A DNA stretch of 64,000 nt from contig CP093831.1 of assembly GCA_033063855.1 (NCBI GenBank), positions 14,756,001-14,820,000 of the forward strand. Direction: 5' to 3'. The position numbers were made by a program, and so were the translations under genes. Positions 14,096-26,800 of this stretch are shown here, one piece after another (position 1 is the first letter of the stretch; every line of letters begins with the position of its first letter). Origin of the DNA: Smittia aterrima (Eukaryota > Arthropoda > Insecta > Diptera > Chironomidae). The notes beneath the pieces are model-generated. The model worked only from the letters and a program-made list of their open reading frames with translations, was not told the origin of the DNA and did no database searches.

Positions 14096-17000
14096 TTCTG
14101 TCGAAAGTCACGCTTTAGCGACGAAACAACGAAAACACAAAAACGTTGAAATGATGTGAACTTTGTGCAATAAGTTTTATGAATTCTTTGTTGTTTAAGT
14201 TCGATAATCGGAAGAAAAATCATATCTCGAACATTTCATTGAATGAGAAGAAAGAAATAAGAAAATTAATGATTGTCGCTTTGAGTTTGTCATTATGTGA
14301 GAGAAAAACAAAAAATTTGTGTTGCATAAAGTACAAAACAACGTCGACTTCATACTTAATTTTATATAAAAGTGAAAAAGAGTTAAATCAATGATTTTTT
14401 TTATGTAAATATTTATGAAATTTTAAGAAGTACCAAATAGAAAATAAATGAAAAACGATAATTTATTCGATCAAGAAAAGAATGTTGGGATTTTCGTTTA
14501 AATCATTACAGAGACTTTGGAGACTTTGTGTGTTCAAAGGGGCATGGTGAGTTGAATTATTTATTAAATCTGAGATTAGGTCACTTCAAATCTTCTAAAT
14601 ATTAAAATTAATAGAAATATTTTAGTTTATAAATTTTAAATCATTTTTCAAGACCCGAGATTAAGACTTACTAAGTAAATAAGTCACTGTGAACCTTACA
14701 TGATGAAATCAATTAAATTTTAGTAACTTTGAGACTTCTCATTCCGCAAATTTCTGTCTCTCAAACCCAAATCAAATTTACCTGCTCGAAAGTTTTGCTG
14801 ACGCTCAACAAGAACAGCGCTTAGCTTGTACATTATAACACCTCTTTAAAACGATCATTATAATTGAATGTATCTTACGTTGTGTGATCTGACAGCCGAA
14901 ATAGGCATGATTTATATAAGATGTGAAAATTAGCTTTTTTGTTCCTCTGTTGTTGTTATTCGTTCTTCTCTTATTATGATTCAATGAAGATAAAAGGAAA
15001 CAACAACAAACAATTCATCCAACAACTCAATTTTCGATGTTGAGGTTTAACATGAAATTAATAATGACTTTAAGAAAAAGAAAAATTGTTATGACTTATT
15101 TAATCCATTGTTGGCGAGAAACAGCCGACAAGAATCGTAAGCATCCATCAAGATGAAATCAATTTCGTTACGGCTATGAAGCGGAGAAAGAAATTTTGTG
15201 GTTGCTGGCTTGAGGGGAGAGAATCGACCGGGATCCTTTTTTTTTGAGCTAATCATGGGATGAGAATGTTAATTAAAAATCTTCTTCCTTTCCTCTTGAG
15301 CTTGAACCTTTTTCGAGCTTCGGGAGATTCAATAAAACATCTTAATATCAGCCATGATTGAATTTCAGATTTTTCAATTTAAATCGAGAAACGTCGAGAA
15401 GTTAATAAAAGAAGGGAAACCTTTGGAGGCAAATTAAAATGTTGTTGAAAAATACATAAATCATAATATTTTACTTACCACCGATTTTCGGTTTCGTTTG
15501 ATATTCGACGACTGTTGAAAACTGCTTTTGCTGTTCGGAAATTATCGGACGGAGACGTTTTGTCACGGTGCGATCGTAATGAATTTTTTAGATGATTCCC
15601 TGGGTCGCTCGCAGCATCGATTAATAACTTTATTTATTCCCATCCGTCGAGAAATCTTCATCGTCTCGCTATCTTAATAAAAAGCAATCAAATTCAATTT
15701 CTGCCTTTAAAGAATTTATTGGAAATATCTCAAGAACTGATGATGATTTCATTATGCAAAGTCAGGGTTTCAATTCAAATGGTCGATCTCTGGATGAATC
15801 TCTGGATGAAAGCCCTGGCACTTGTAAAAGATTGGAAAACAAAGGAAGCTGAATTAATCTGCCGATTATGAATGAACAATAGCGAGCGAAGAAATATTTT
15901 GGCTTGTGGCCTACACTTCGAAGTTTCTTTTGGCAAATATCAAATGATTTGTGCTTCTTCATAAAGCTCATATTGTCTTGTCACTTTTAATCAGTCTCCA
16001 TGGATGTTTTTCAACGTTATACATTCATTTTCTCTGAGAGGCCCGTGAAGATGAAGACATAAATGATGAAAAAAAGTGATAATCGATAAACAGCAGGTAA
16101 CATTCCGGATCGTTAACAGCGCTACCTCCGAAATGAGCGAGAGAAATGAAGAAATAAAAAATTCTTTCATCATATTTTTACACTTTGGTATGAGCTTAAT
16201 CAACCTCCTCTGTCCACTCTATTTTGTTTTCTAATAGCTAAGCTGATTCGGCATTTTTTTGATTATTATTTATAATCGAAACGCTTATACAAATTGCATA
16301 ATTCAAATATAACTTAGAAATTTATCGGCTTCTATTGCTTGAAATATTTTATCGTCGCCTTTTCCCTCATTTCATTGAATTTTACGGTCACATCAGGTGG
16401 AATCTTTAAGAGTTTTTACGATCTCTCTTTATGTGTCTCTTTGATACAAATCATAACTTAATATTAATTTTGATGTTTCCGCTCGGCTCAACAGCGAGAC
16501 AATCGATTTTTAAGGCAGCTCATCGACAAATTGATGAGCGTAGATAGCTATCACTGGACGAGATAGGAATTTCTAGAAGTTCAACGATCTATACAGAAGT
16601 TTATCTATGACACGATGAAGGTGTTACTTGATTTCATTAACTCCTATTTAAAAGTCAAGAATTCTTCTCGAGAAAAACCTTAAGAAGATATGCCGCGACT
16701 CTGTCCTCCTCTCTCTCTCTCATCCTCCTCATCAACAACAAGCAAACGTGTATGCACCTAAAGCTGTTAAAGTTATTTTTCATTATTGTTTTATGTTTCG
16801 TAAATTATTGCAAGTTTTATTCAATTCCGCCGTGATGTCTTAATATTTTTCTTTCTGACAAGAAAATTGCACTAAATTGCCATAAAACAGCGTGGCTTGA
16901 AAATCAACCAACACTCTGCAGACTCTTTTTATGCTTTTTTTTCTGCTGGAGTATCGCTAAGGAAATTTATGTTAATTACAAGAGTTTCTTGTGCTGTTCT

Positions 17001-20000
17001 CCTTTGATGGATACGAGCTGAACGTAAAATTCAATTTGAGTTCTAAGCAATTGATTCTTCTGTCGGAGGAGTCTATACAATGTCAACAGTAATTACACGG
17101 CCCGTTTGATGAAAAAAAGAACCGAAAGGTAAACCTTTCTAATTAAATACTCGTACGATTGCGAAGAAGAGAGATCGTGATCTTGACAGTAAAATCAGTA
17201 ATTTGCAACAATCATCAAAGTTTCAGTGGACTCGGTAATTTTCACACCTTTTCCGAATCTGGTTTCTGGTATTTTGTTTTGTTGCCGCTAATTGAAAGAT
17301 AACTAAAGTGATTTCCTGACTCACCCGAGCAGAGCATTGTTGATGAGACTCTTTCTGTGTTTTAAGAAAGTCTAAAAATTCACGAACCAAGACTGAAGAC
17401 GAAATATTTTTTAAACGATGTGAATTCAGAAGAAGGAACAGCTTTGTAATAATTCTCAAACCATCTGATCTCTGAATGATTTATGTTGTTTAATAACAGG
17501 TCGGTGAAATAAAACAAAAACACTTCGTTGCTTGTTTTCCTTATTCGTTTGCATGGAGAAGAAATAAAACTCATTGAGGTGATCGTTAAGGGCAGAAAGT
17601 GTAAATGGGACTGAAGATTGCGATGTTCTTTAATTAAAATATGACCAAAGTTGATCGGAGCGTATGCAGCAACGAAACTTACTGAACAGTGATTAAGCTT
17701 AAAGTAACTTTCCTTCTTTGACTCGAACGTTTATCATCGAGAATTATTAGCTCCGATGGAAGGAGGGAAAGCACTGAAAGCTTCACTTCATGCGGTCTCG
17801 CAATGATGACATTAACTGATTTCGATTTCATTGTATTTGGAGCACTCAATTACCTTCTGATCGTTCTGTTTTTTTTTCTATCAAAATTTAACGAAAAAAG
17901 TGTTGAAAGAGTTCTCTTCTTACTTCCACAGTTTAATGAGATGAAATTGGTATCCCACTGAAGTTCGAAATGCTGACTTTGTACGAAGCCATCCATTAAC
18001 ACTGCGTGACGTCGAATTAAATTCGTTTAGTTCTTTTTCATCGAGTCGGTCGTTAAAGGAAGAAAAAAAGAGTTTTGATGATTGAAATTTAAAATTTTTT
18101 CGTTTTTTTTCAGTCTAATGTGGAGCAAGTCGAGTCTAATTTGATTTCCTCGGGAAATTAGACTCTGCATGGTAGAAGTCATAAACGTCTTAAATTGTTT
18201 CGATCTAGTTCATGCAGGCCTTAACTTTTAATTTTACGAGAAGTCTTTGAACCAACCTCAGTCGTAAATAAGTTTTTTATCGAATAGTTTCACTCCATTC
18301 CAACTCGATCCATTCGAAATCAATGAGAATAAAAAATTAATAATTTTCGGAATCTTAATCAAGCAGCCACGGGAATGATGACAATATTTATAATATTTTT
18401 GATCTCCGACTACGCTCGTTTGTTTGATCGAGAAAAAATGGAAATCAATAAAAATTTAAATTCATCAGAATTTTATTCAAAGCACCACAGGACTCATGGC
18501 CGTCAAAACACCGCTAAAGTGTCGCGTTGCTAATAATTTCAAATGTTTATTAAGCAAATTAATGATGTTTACGATCAATTAATAAATTTGCTCAGCCGTC
18601 GATGGAAAGAAAGCGCCAACTCTTCATTTAGTTTTAATTAAGAAATATTCGCGTTCCAAACTTTTCATCCAAATCGTTTAAAAGTTTGTCTTCTCGTACT
18701 ATTCGAGTCGCAGACGACTCAATAACATAAATTAAACTTTACAATTTTTATCAAATCTTCAACAGTTTTTTGCTATAAAAGCGATCATTAAAAAACCAAT
18801 TAAAACCAATTATGAACATAAGTAGAATGTAGAAACGAAGTAAAAGAGCGAGCGAACGAGGGAGCTGCGTTGTCATGGTTCTGTCTCGAATTCTCCATTT
18901 CCCCATCCGGAAAATCGATATTTTCCCATCTTCATGGTTTTCTTCTTCTTCTAGGTCTCCGAATATTAATTACTTCTTTAAAGTGCCGTTCAGAAGCTTT
19001 GCTTTATGGTTGGCTTGTGAAGGAAATTTATTATTTAAATTTAACTGCTTTCAATGGGTTTACTTTTCTCTAAAAGTTTAATAAAAGTTTTTATTATTTA
19101 TTAATGTTTCGCTAAGCTTCAACATTTTTGGCTTCAAGACGAGAAGAAAAATTTCTTTTTTCCCATTTTCCTGACTAACACACGCAAAGATTGTTCATCT
19201 GAGACTTTTCTTCCTGTCGAAGTTTTCTCTTCCTGACTCAGGAAATGAGATTTGTGAGCCAATCATATTGAAAGCATAGAAAGTTCATGCGTTCGAAGGA
19301 AAATACTGCGCCATTTATTTTTCTCTTCTTGCACAATTTGTTCACGAGAGAGCTCGCGAGATATTTTCAAATAATTCTCTCCTCACCAACACTAAGCGAG
19401 TCGCGGCCAACATGAAAAACATAAATTGGAGTTTATAACATATAATTTACTGTTGAATAAATTGATTTCTTTGTTGTATTCACTCATTTACGTTTTCCTC
19501 TCTCTCCACGCCTCTTCATTGGAACGGAAAATCTCCCAAACGACCGAGACGAAGTCTTTCCTTTTCCCTCGTCTCTGTATGATAAATTTTCCAAGCGATT
19601 TTTTTTCTTTGCTTGTGTTGATCGCCAAACTGCTTCGCTCGCTGGTGTTGGTTGATTGAAATCACTCAAATGCTTCATCGTTGTGATAAAAAAAAATCCC
19701 ATTCAGTATATTTCGACTTCTCACTGTGCACGGATATTAACGAAATATATTTTTGGATTGATTTTTCTCTCGTGAAGCGACTTCATTTGTTATGCAAACT
19801 ATGCTTCTTGCGATTAAAATTCTAGAAGGATTTTTCATTGGAAGCTGCGCAGAATTCATCTTCGCTCGTTGAAATTGAAAATTATGGAAGGAAAAAATTG
19901 AAATGATGAAGACACATTGAGACTGAGAGTTTGATTTGAACGAAAATGACAGCACCTAAAGAATTAATGAAGTTGTTAAATTGAAATATCGGGCGAACAT

Positions 20001-20345
20001 CAAAGGATATTAACCCGTGGCAAGGAGTGACAGTTTGCATTGTCTGTCTGCCTTTATAAAAATACAACGCCGCGCTCTGTGGAAAACGAAGCTTTCTTCG
20101 CGCAAGGAAAATTGAAATAAATTAAATTCAAACTGAAAAATTCAGTGTTGTTTGGACTTTGATGTGCAATTTCACAAATTCATTCTGAAGTGTTAAATTG
20201 TTTTGATAGCAAATTGATTTTTATTGTTTTGCGATTGCCACACACCAACACCAACGAGGGAAGCGAGAAACAAACTTTTTAATGAAAACGAGTTGAAGGA
20301 TTCAGAGTGTGACACGATTTCGCGTTATTGTCGGTGTGGGCTGAG
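14096..20345. other. 6.2 kb intergenic region between unc-4 and the OdsH-like gene
   Basis: No coding exon with domain character was found on either strand. It should hold the unc-4 3' UTR and upstream regulatory DNA of the second homeobox gene. A tandem GTCTCTGGATGAATCTCTGG-like duplication occurs near 15785. Nothing else stood out. Confidence 0.55.
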
Positions 20346-23300
20346 ATGTCAGGCTTCTTCGGCAATTTAAACTCTCAACAGCCATGGACGCCTTTGCTTC
20401 ATATCTCGAATGTTTTCGGGGCACAATTCTTAAGGAATTATCCGCTTGGACCATCAATAGCAAGCAGCATCGGTAGCTCTCACTCGTCGAGAACAATGCC
20501 TTGTGAAGATTCGAACGATGATCGAGGTATGCAAACAAATTTCCCGCCGGCATTTTCATTCACTCTTCGTTCTTTTAATTGCATGTGAACGCGCTTGGTT
20601 CAATTGAATTTTTACCCGACATGCGATCGGCTTAGATTTTTGTTTCGCTTATTTAATCGATTTTTTCCATGCACATGTCGCTCACTGCTCCTTCGAGTGT
20701 GAAAAGTATTCGAACACGGGATGTGGAAGGTTCATAATTCATCAGAAAAATGAATTTTCAATTCGCACGTCAAGCTAATGCAATTTGACATTGCAGGAAA
20801 CGAGAATATTTTTCAGTAATTAGAGAAGAAATCAATTTTAAACTCAAAAAGATTCCACGAAACTCTCTCGAGATCAAACTTTATGAACCTGAAAAAAGAA
20901 ATAAATTGAAAGAAGTCATGCGAACAATGCGGAGGATAATGCTCGGAGAGTAAAATTAAAACAATAAGAGGAAGAACATTAAAAAACAATGAAGCGCAAG
21001 TGACAGTTAAACATGATGAAAACACTCAACTCGGTTAAATCCACGCTAAGGGTTGAGCTTTCCACCCTCGGCGGAATCTTTTGTTTTGCTTTGCCACTTT
21101 GAGTTTAATTTATTAGCATAATAATTTCGAGTCAGAGAGCGAGAAAACGACAAGCAGAGTCGAATTCATTGAGAGATAGAAACGATGGGGAGTCGACGTC
21201 GACCCTGCTCGCTCTTTATGCAAAACAGTAACAACAACTTAATAACATAATAATTAGGTTTCCTTTGACTAACTAAAAAGAAGAAGCAAATGTCGTTCTG
21301 TTGGTTTGGATTTATGAGACCCTTGGGACAGCTTCGGTAACGAAATCGAGAGATCACAACGAGGATGAGATGTCGGAAAATTCAATTAATTTTCATGTAT
21401 TGAGGTTTGCTCTACGATGTTTGTTGTTTATCTCGTGGATCGATCATGGAAACTCTCTCTCTTGACAAATGCAATTTAGAGTTTATTGTCGACTCTTTAA
21501 CTTACATTTCGACTTTTTATAACATTTTTATTGCCGAGAATAAAATTCTCCGAGACATTGTACGAACTCGTAAAAGCAAGCGACAATTTCACCGATAACT
21601 TCTTCTAAGTAGATTGTTAGGCTCACCTGCATCCAAAAGCAAATATTTCTCAATTGGGAATTAATTAAAATCGTGTTTACATTTTCCAACGTCAGCTTCT
21701 CGCCCCAAACGACTGCCAAAGTTTAATATTTATGTCGAGGGATATAGAAAGAGAGAGAGAGAGACAAACACGAAAAGAGCAAAACTAAAAAGTGTCATTG
21801 TTGCAGATTCCAAAGAACCAAACAAAAATAGGAAAAGCGATTTCCCAACGAGGATATAAATCAATGAAACAGAGCAGAAACTTGTCCAAAGTCACATACG
21901 CTCCGGGAATAGCCATTTTCAAATGTTTTCTGGTTGGCTGCTCTGCCTGACTGCTCCGTATCGCTGCTGCTGCTGCTTTATTTTCCAAAATATAAATTTA
22001 AAATTGTTTTAAAATGATGTATGCGCTACTGGGAGTGTGTGTGTAGTGGTGCGAACACAAAAGACCAACGAACATAAAACAAACATAAAATTGGGGGTAA
22101 CAATGAGTTATGCAGCATAAACACTTTTTTGGATTCCCAAGCTCGACATAAAACATTGTTTAGAAAATTGCTCCAAAACAATAACGGCGACTCGCAAACA
22201 TATAAAAAAGTCATAAAATTAACTGAAATTCATTGTTTCGTGTAAGCAAACGAGTGTGTCACAGGCCATAAATCAAATGTTTTGGATCCACCGCTTAAGG
22301 AATTTTTTTATTGACGCAAGGTGATCCAAACTGTGATAGCTTAGTCTGTAAAGCAATCTTTTTATTATTGAAAGTGGGTTGTCCAAAAGATTCTTTGTTG
22401 CTTTTGATATGACAATTTAATTTATTCAAGCAGAGAAATGAAGTCAGCGTCTCGAAACTGATACGACGAACTCTCGTTATCAATTGAGACTTTAAAATGG
22501 AGCCACAGTTGATAAGACGAATCAAAAAGTTTCCTCGACAATTCAATTAGGAACAAAAATATATGCGAACTTGTGATTTAATTAAAACTGAAGTTATTCC
22601 TATTAATGACGATTTATTAAATAGAATTGCGATAAGCTTTTGTGAAGAACGCAATTTATTCGCCTTTGATTGGATGTGGGCGAAGTAGAAAGGAAATTTT
22701 AAGCTGGCAAAAAGCGTTCACAAGTTAAAGACATTGAATTGCTTTCGAGTCTTCTGATTCAGCCAAAAGATTGTGAAATCCCACAACGAAACGAAGAATT
22801 TTTAATTAAAATCAACCCTTGCACTTTGTTCGACTTTAAAGTTCGCTTATCAAGAGACGTTATTGATAAAGATTGATTTTAATTGAAAATCAGAGCAAAC
22901 AAGTCGTAAAGAAATGAAAATATTTTTCTCGGCTTGAGGAATCTCGATTGACGGACTTCAATGATTCAATTACAGGCTCAAATGACGACGAAAGCAACTC
23001 GTCGAAGAGAAAATCCCGAACGAATTTCAATGCTTGGCAACTCGAAGAACTTGAGAGAGCTTTCATCGGTCATCATTATCCCGATGTTCTCTTACGAGAA
23101 TCTCTTGCCATAAGACTCAACCTCAAAGAAAGTCGAATAGCGGTAAGAAAGCTTTCATCTTCTCGATTTTCTGTGTGCTTGCTAAGTGGTTTGAAGTTTC
23201 AACTCAGGTTTGGTTTCAAAACCGAAGAGCAAAACTGAGAAAGAAAGAGAATACGAAGAAAGGACCTGGCAGACCAGCACACAACGCTCATCCCTCTTCA

Positions 23301-23676
23301 TGTTCCGGTGATCCTATTCCATCGAACGAATTGAAGGAGCGGGAGAAGTAAGTAGCTTAATCAATCTCCAAATCTATTTCACACTGAAACTTTTCTCGTC
23401 GACAGAGCGAGGCGACGAAAAAAATTGACAAAAGCAATCGAGCGAAAGGCACGGAAGCTGAGGGCGAAGGGAGTTGCCGTTGATATTGAAGCACTTAAAG
23501 CTGATTACATTGCTCAGCATCGAGAGCAAAATTTCAATTCGTCGGATAGCGAGGATGATGAAGTTCCAATTGATGTCGTCGGAGTGCCAGACGAGCGAGA
23601 GTCGAGCGATTCTCTTAAAATCCTTTCTAAATTGAATCCTTTTTCGATCGACAATTTGCTTTTCAAACATTCGTGA
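20346..23676 (+). CDS. OdsH: OdsH-like paralogue of Unc-4, homeodomain protein
   Basis: Four exons, 20346-20526, 22976-23142, 23208-23347 and 23406-23676, encode 252 residues with the same intron phases (1, 0, 2) as the upstream unc-4. Exon 3 is 140 nt in both genes. The Q50 homeodomain spans about residues 71-130 (F78, W118, WFQNRR), followed by KKGPGRPAHNAHP and a basic segment. The C-terminus ends in FSIDNLLF (242-249), an eh1 Groucho-recruiting motif. It is shorter than unc-4: the N-terminus is about 45 residues shorter and the acidic/Ser tail is reduced. Diagnostic differences (RLNLKESRIA, AKLRKKENTK, SGDPIP) agree with my recollection of Drosophila OdsH, the tandem unc-4 duplicate known for hybrid male sterility. 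Assignment as true OdsH orthologue rather than an independent duplicate is inference. The ATG at 20346 is the first in the frame. Membership in the Unc-4 family is near certain. Confidence 0.88.
20527..22975 (+). other. OdsH-like gene intron 1
   Basis: A 2.4 kb phase 1 intron (donor GTATGC, acceptor ATTACAG) at the same position as the 9.8 kb intron 1 of unc-4. It contains an (AG)7 run at about 21750-21764 and a short GTGTGTGT run near 22035. No coding content was seen. Confidence 0.75.
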
Positions 23677-23802
23677 CTCAGTTTCAATTCGCTGAGCTCG
23701 TTTTTAATTAAACTTTTATTTATTAAGCGGAGGATTTGTCGACGCTTTTATTTTCTCGAAATAACTTTTTCTCATGAATATTGAGAGGTTCGTGATGATC
23801 CA

Positions 23803-23808
23803 AATAAA
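23803..23808 (+). terminator. Poly(A) signal candidate for the OdsH-like gene
   Basis: AATAAA lies 126 nt after the stop codon and is the first canonical signal downstream. Confidence 0.5.
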
Positions 23809-26800
23809 AAAATGAATTTATTACTTATGCAAGCAATCAGTGTTTTAATCATGTCAACCTCTGTTGATTCGATTAATTCGAGTCATTTGGCGGTGGGTTT
23901 GAACGATCGTAAAATTGTTTCGAATCCGTATCGAATGAAATTAACGGAGAAATATGAATAAAGATTGAAAAATTTGAATAACAATTCAATCTCGCGAGTT
24001 TTACGATCTTAGAAACTTTATTAATTTTCTTCGAAAACCTTTCACAACATTGCAGATATTTCATAAATTAGTCGAAGCTCCTCTTACATTCTCGAAACTA
24101 TCGAAATGTTTTTATCTCGAAGCCATGTCCAATTCAAAATTTCCAAAGCAATTAAATTATTTGTCAAAAGAGATAAAGCAGATAACGAAGCCTCAAATTA
24201 ATATGCGCATCCAACTAAAAGGTCAAAAGATGATGTTCACAATATAAACGATTCATGTCAATCCTCTGCTTTATCAGCTTTCAAATGCATTGCTTAACAA
24301 AGTCGTTAACTTTATTTTGTTCTGTTGTTTCCATAAATCAAAGCAGTAATCTCTAAACTCGTCGCAATGAAAAGTCTGGGACAAAATTGATTCAAAAGAA
24401 TAATATTTGGCTATTGATTAATAAGGAAGTTAATCATGATTAACACATTGACTGCTGATTAATTTTCAACGCCGGCTGTGGTAATGACCAATCAATTTTT
24501 CATAATTAACAAAAGTGTTCAAATTATGTGAGAACAGAGGATGAAGAGACTTTGAGGCTTTCACGATAATTATTTAATTATGATAATTCAAAGCGCGACT
24601 TTCTGAAGAGTTCGAGGTAATGTTCGATAGGTCAATCTAATAAATAATTTCGGAAATCAATTCTTTCAAGGATTCCATTCGATGTAATTTAATTAGGAAA
24701 CTCAATTCCCCGTGGCGATATTTTCTACTTCAATCGACGAACAATGTTCAACTTTTAATGCTTGACTTATGAAAGCCACTTTCGGTTGTCTTGTAAGTAA
24801 TTCTCTCATCTCATCTAACTCAAATAATTACCGCTTGCGCAAGATAATAGAAAAAAGGTTTTTTTTTCGACATTTTCTTTCTCTCACTTTTAAGTGTAAT
24901 GGCTCCCCTCGCACAAATTAATGATGATAGTCGTCGTCTTCGTCGTTGTCTTGTGTTGGAAATGCCAAGACGAGTAAGTAATATAAAAAATAATTTCAAA
25001 GTTTCTGTGTTGAGCCATTAATTTATGGTAAAATAAGCTTGACTAATGCCCGCTTGAAAACTTCTGGGCATTCATCATCATTAGATTGATCAGCGTGCTC
25101 GAAAAATCTTAATGGAGAATCTCGACACGAGAAATAATTGAAATAATTACTTTTTGTCTATTAATTAGATTGCGGCTATCTCCTTTCTTTTTGGCTTTTG
25201 TAGCTGCAATTAGCTTTTATTAACAAGAGAGTGCGAGAGAGAGAGGAAATTCTAAAAATGGAAAATTGCTCTGAACTGTTCAGAGAAGGAGGAAAAGTCT
25301 TTTGCTACGAAGTTTAATAAACATCGTTTACCGGCGCATCAAAAGAGCTTCCAATTACCTCCTCCATCTCCGTCTCTCTCCCTCAAAATGTCTTACTTAT
25401 TGAAATAGATTAAAGATTTCTCCGTGTTCTTCGTTCATCAACATTAGCGCTTAAGGAAGCGTAATCCATTTATAATGGAAAATCTTTGATGTATCGGAGA
25501 GAACGTGCGATATTAGTAAGTAATACGTTTACTCCACGGTCATTAAATAAAGTTTTCCCTGACGAAATTTAACGTGCGGGGCGCGGAAATATCGCAGCGT
25601 AAATTGCTTTATTTTCTCCGTATAAGAGACTTCGAACAGCAAACGAAAAAATTAATAAAGCCATTAGCGACTGAAAGAAGGCATCGCTAATATGCATACA
25701 TGACTTATACTGAAGCATAAATTCTCATTTCATGTGTTTACGACGTTATAATTTTCTTTTGGTGCGTCGTTCTTCTTCCTCAGCGCAGAAATTCTTTGGA
25801 ATGCTGGCCGCATAATTGAAGTATCGACCTGTTTGGTTTGCAAATGAAACGGTTCAGTGCGAAAATCAATTTCAGGGAATCAATAAAACTCTCGGACAGC
25901 GAGAGATCTGATTGAAAAATTCATAATAACACCTTCGAAGTCTGCGCGCTTCTATAATAAAAAGGCGAGAAAATATTATTTCGGGCACACAGGTTCAGTG
26001 CTCGAAGGCAAACATCTTGTAAAGAATTGCAGGTCTAATCACTTAATCCCCATCTCTCGACAAAGTTACATCCCAAAACTAAAGTTCTCGCGGCCTCTCT
26101 TCGTGTCTACTCATTCAAATCGTTAAATAATTGATGCTTCAAGCGCGAAAATATTAAGATGCTCAAAACAACCGCTGCGCCGTTTTACTCGAGAGAGAGG
26201 TCTCATAATTAAGCTCCAACGAGTTTGTCCATTCTCAATGGCTAATGGTCGGCTTGTTGATTAATGACATGATATCAATAAGACATTCTCGCCAGCTCTC
26301 CAATCACAACAATCACGTTTAAAGCAGCGAGAACGATCGGTGGAATTAATTAAACATCCTTAGCGCGTTAATTTAGATGCAGCGCGAGGTAAAAAATATT
26401 AAAATTAATAACATTGAATTCTACAGAAACTAATTAATTTTTTATATCCGCGCAACATAATTAATTCGATCTCATGTATTGGCTTTCCCTTTGGAAATTA
26501 ATTCTCTCGCGATTGTTTGCGAGGAAGCATCGACATTTATTTCGCCATAAATATTTTTAATGTGATTTTTAACATTAAATGAATTTTAAATGAATTCAAT
26601 GTGCTTTTTAACAACTACGCATTATTGATAAAGTTGCGGTATTCTCTTTCACCGGCGGAAGAGCATGCAAGAGCGCAATCATCCAACAACACTTCGCAAG
26701 GTGTTCGAGAGTTGGCAGGCAAGAAGTGATCAGCCTTTGATGATTTATGACTTTCGCTCGGAATTCCTTGTTTCATCCTGTTTATGACATTTAATGATAG

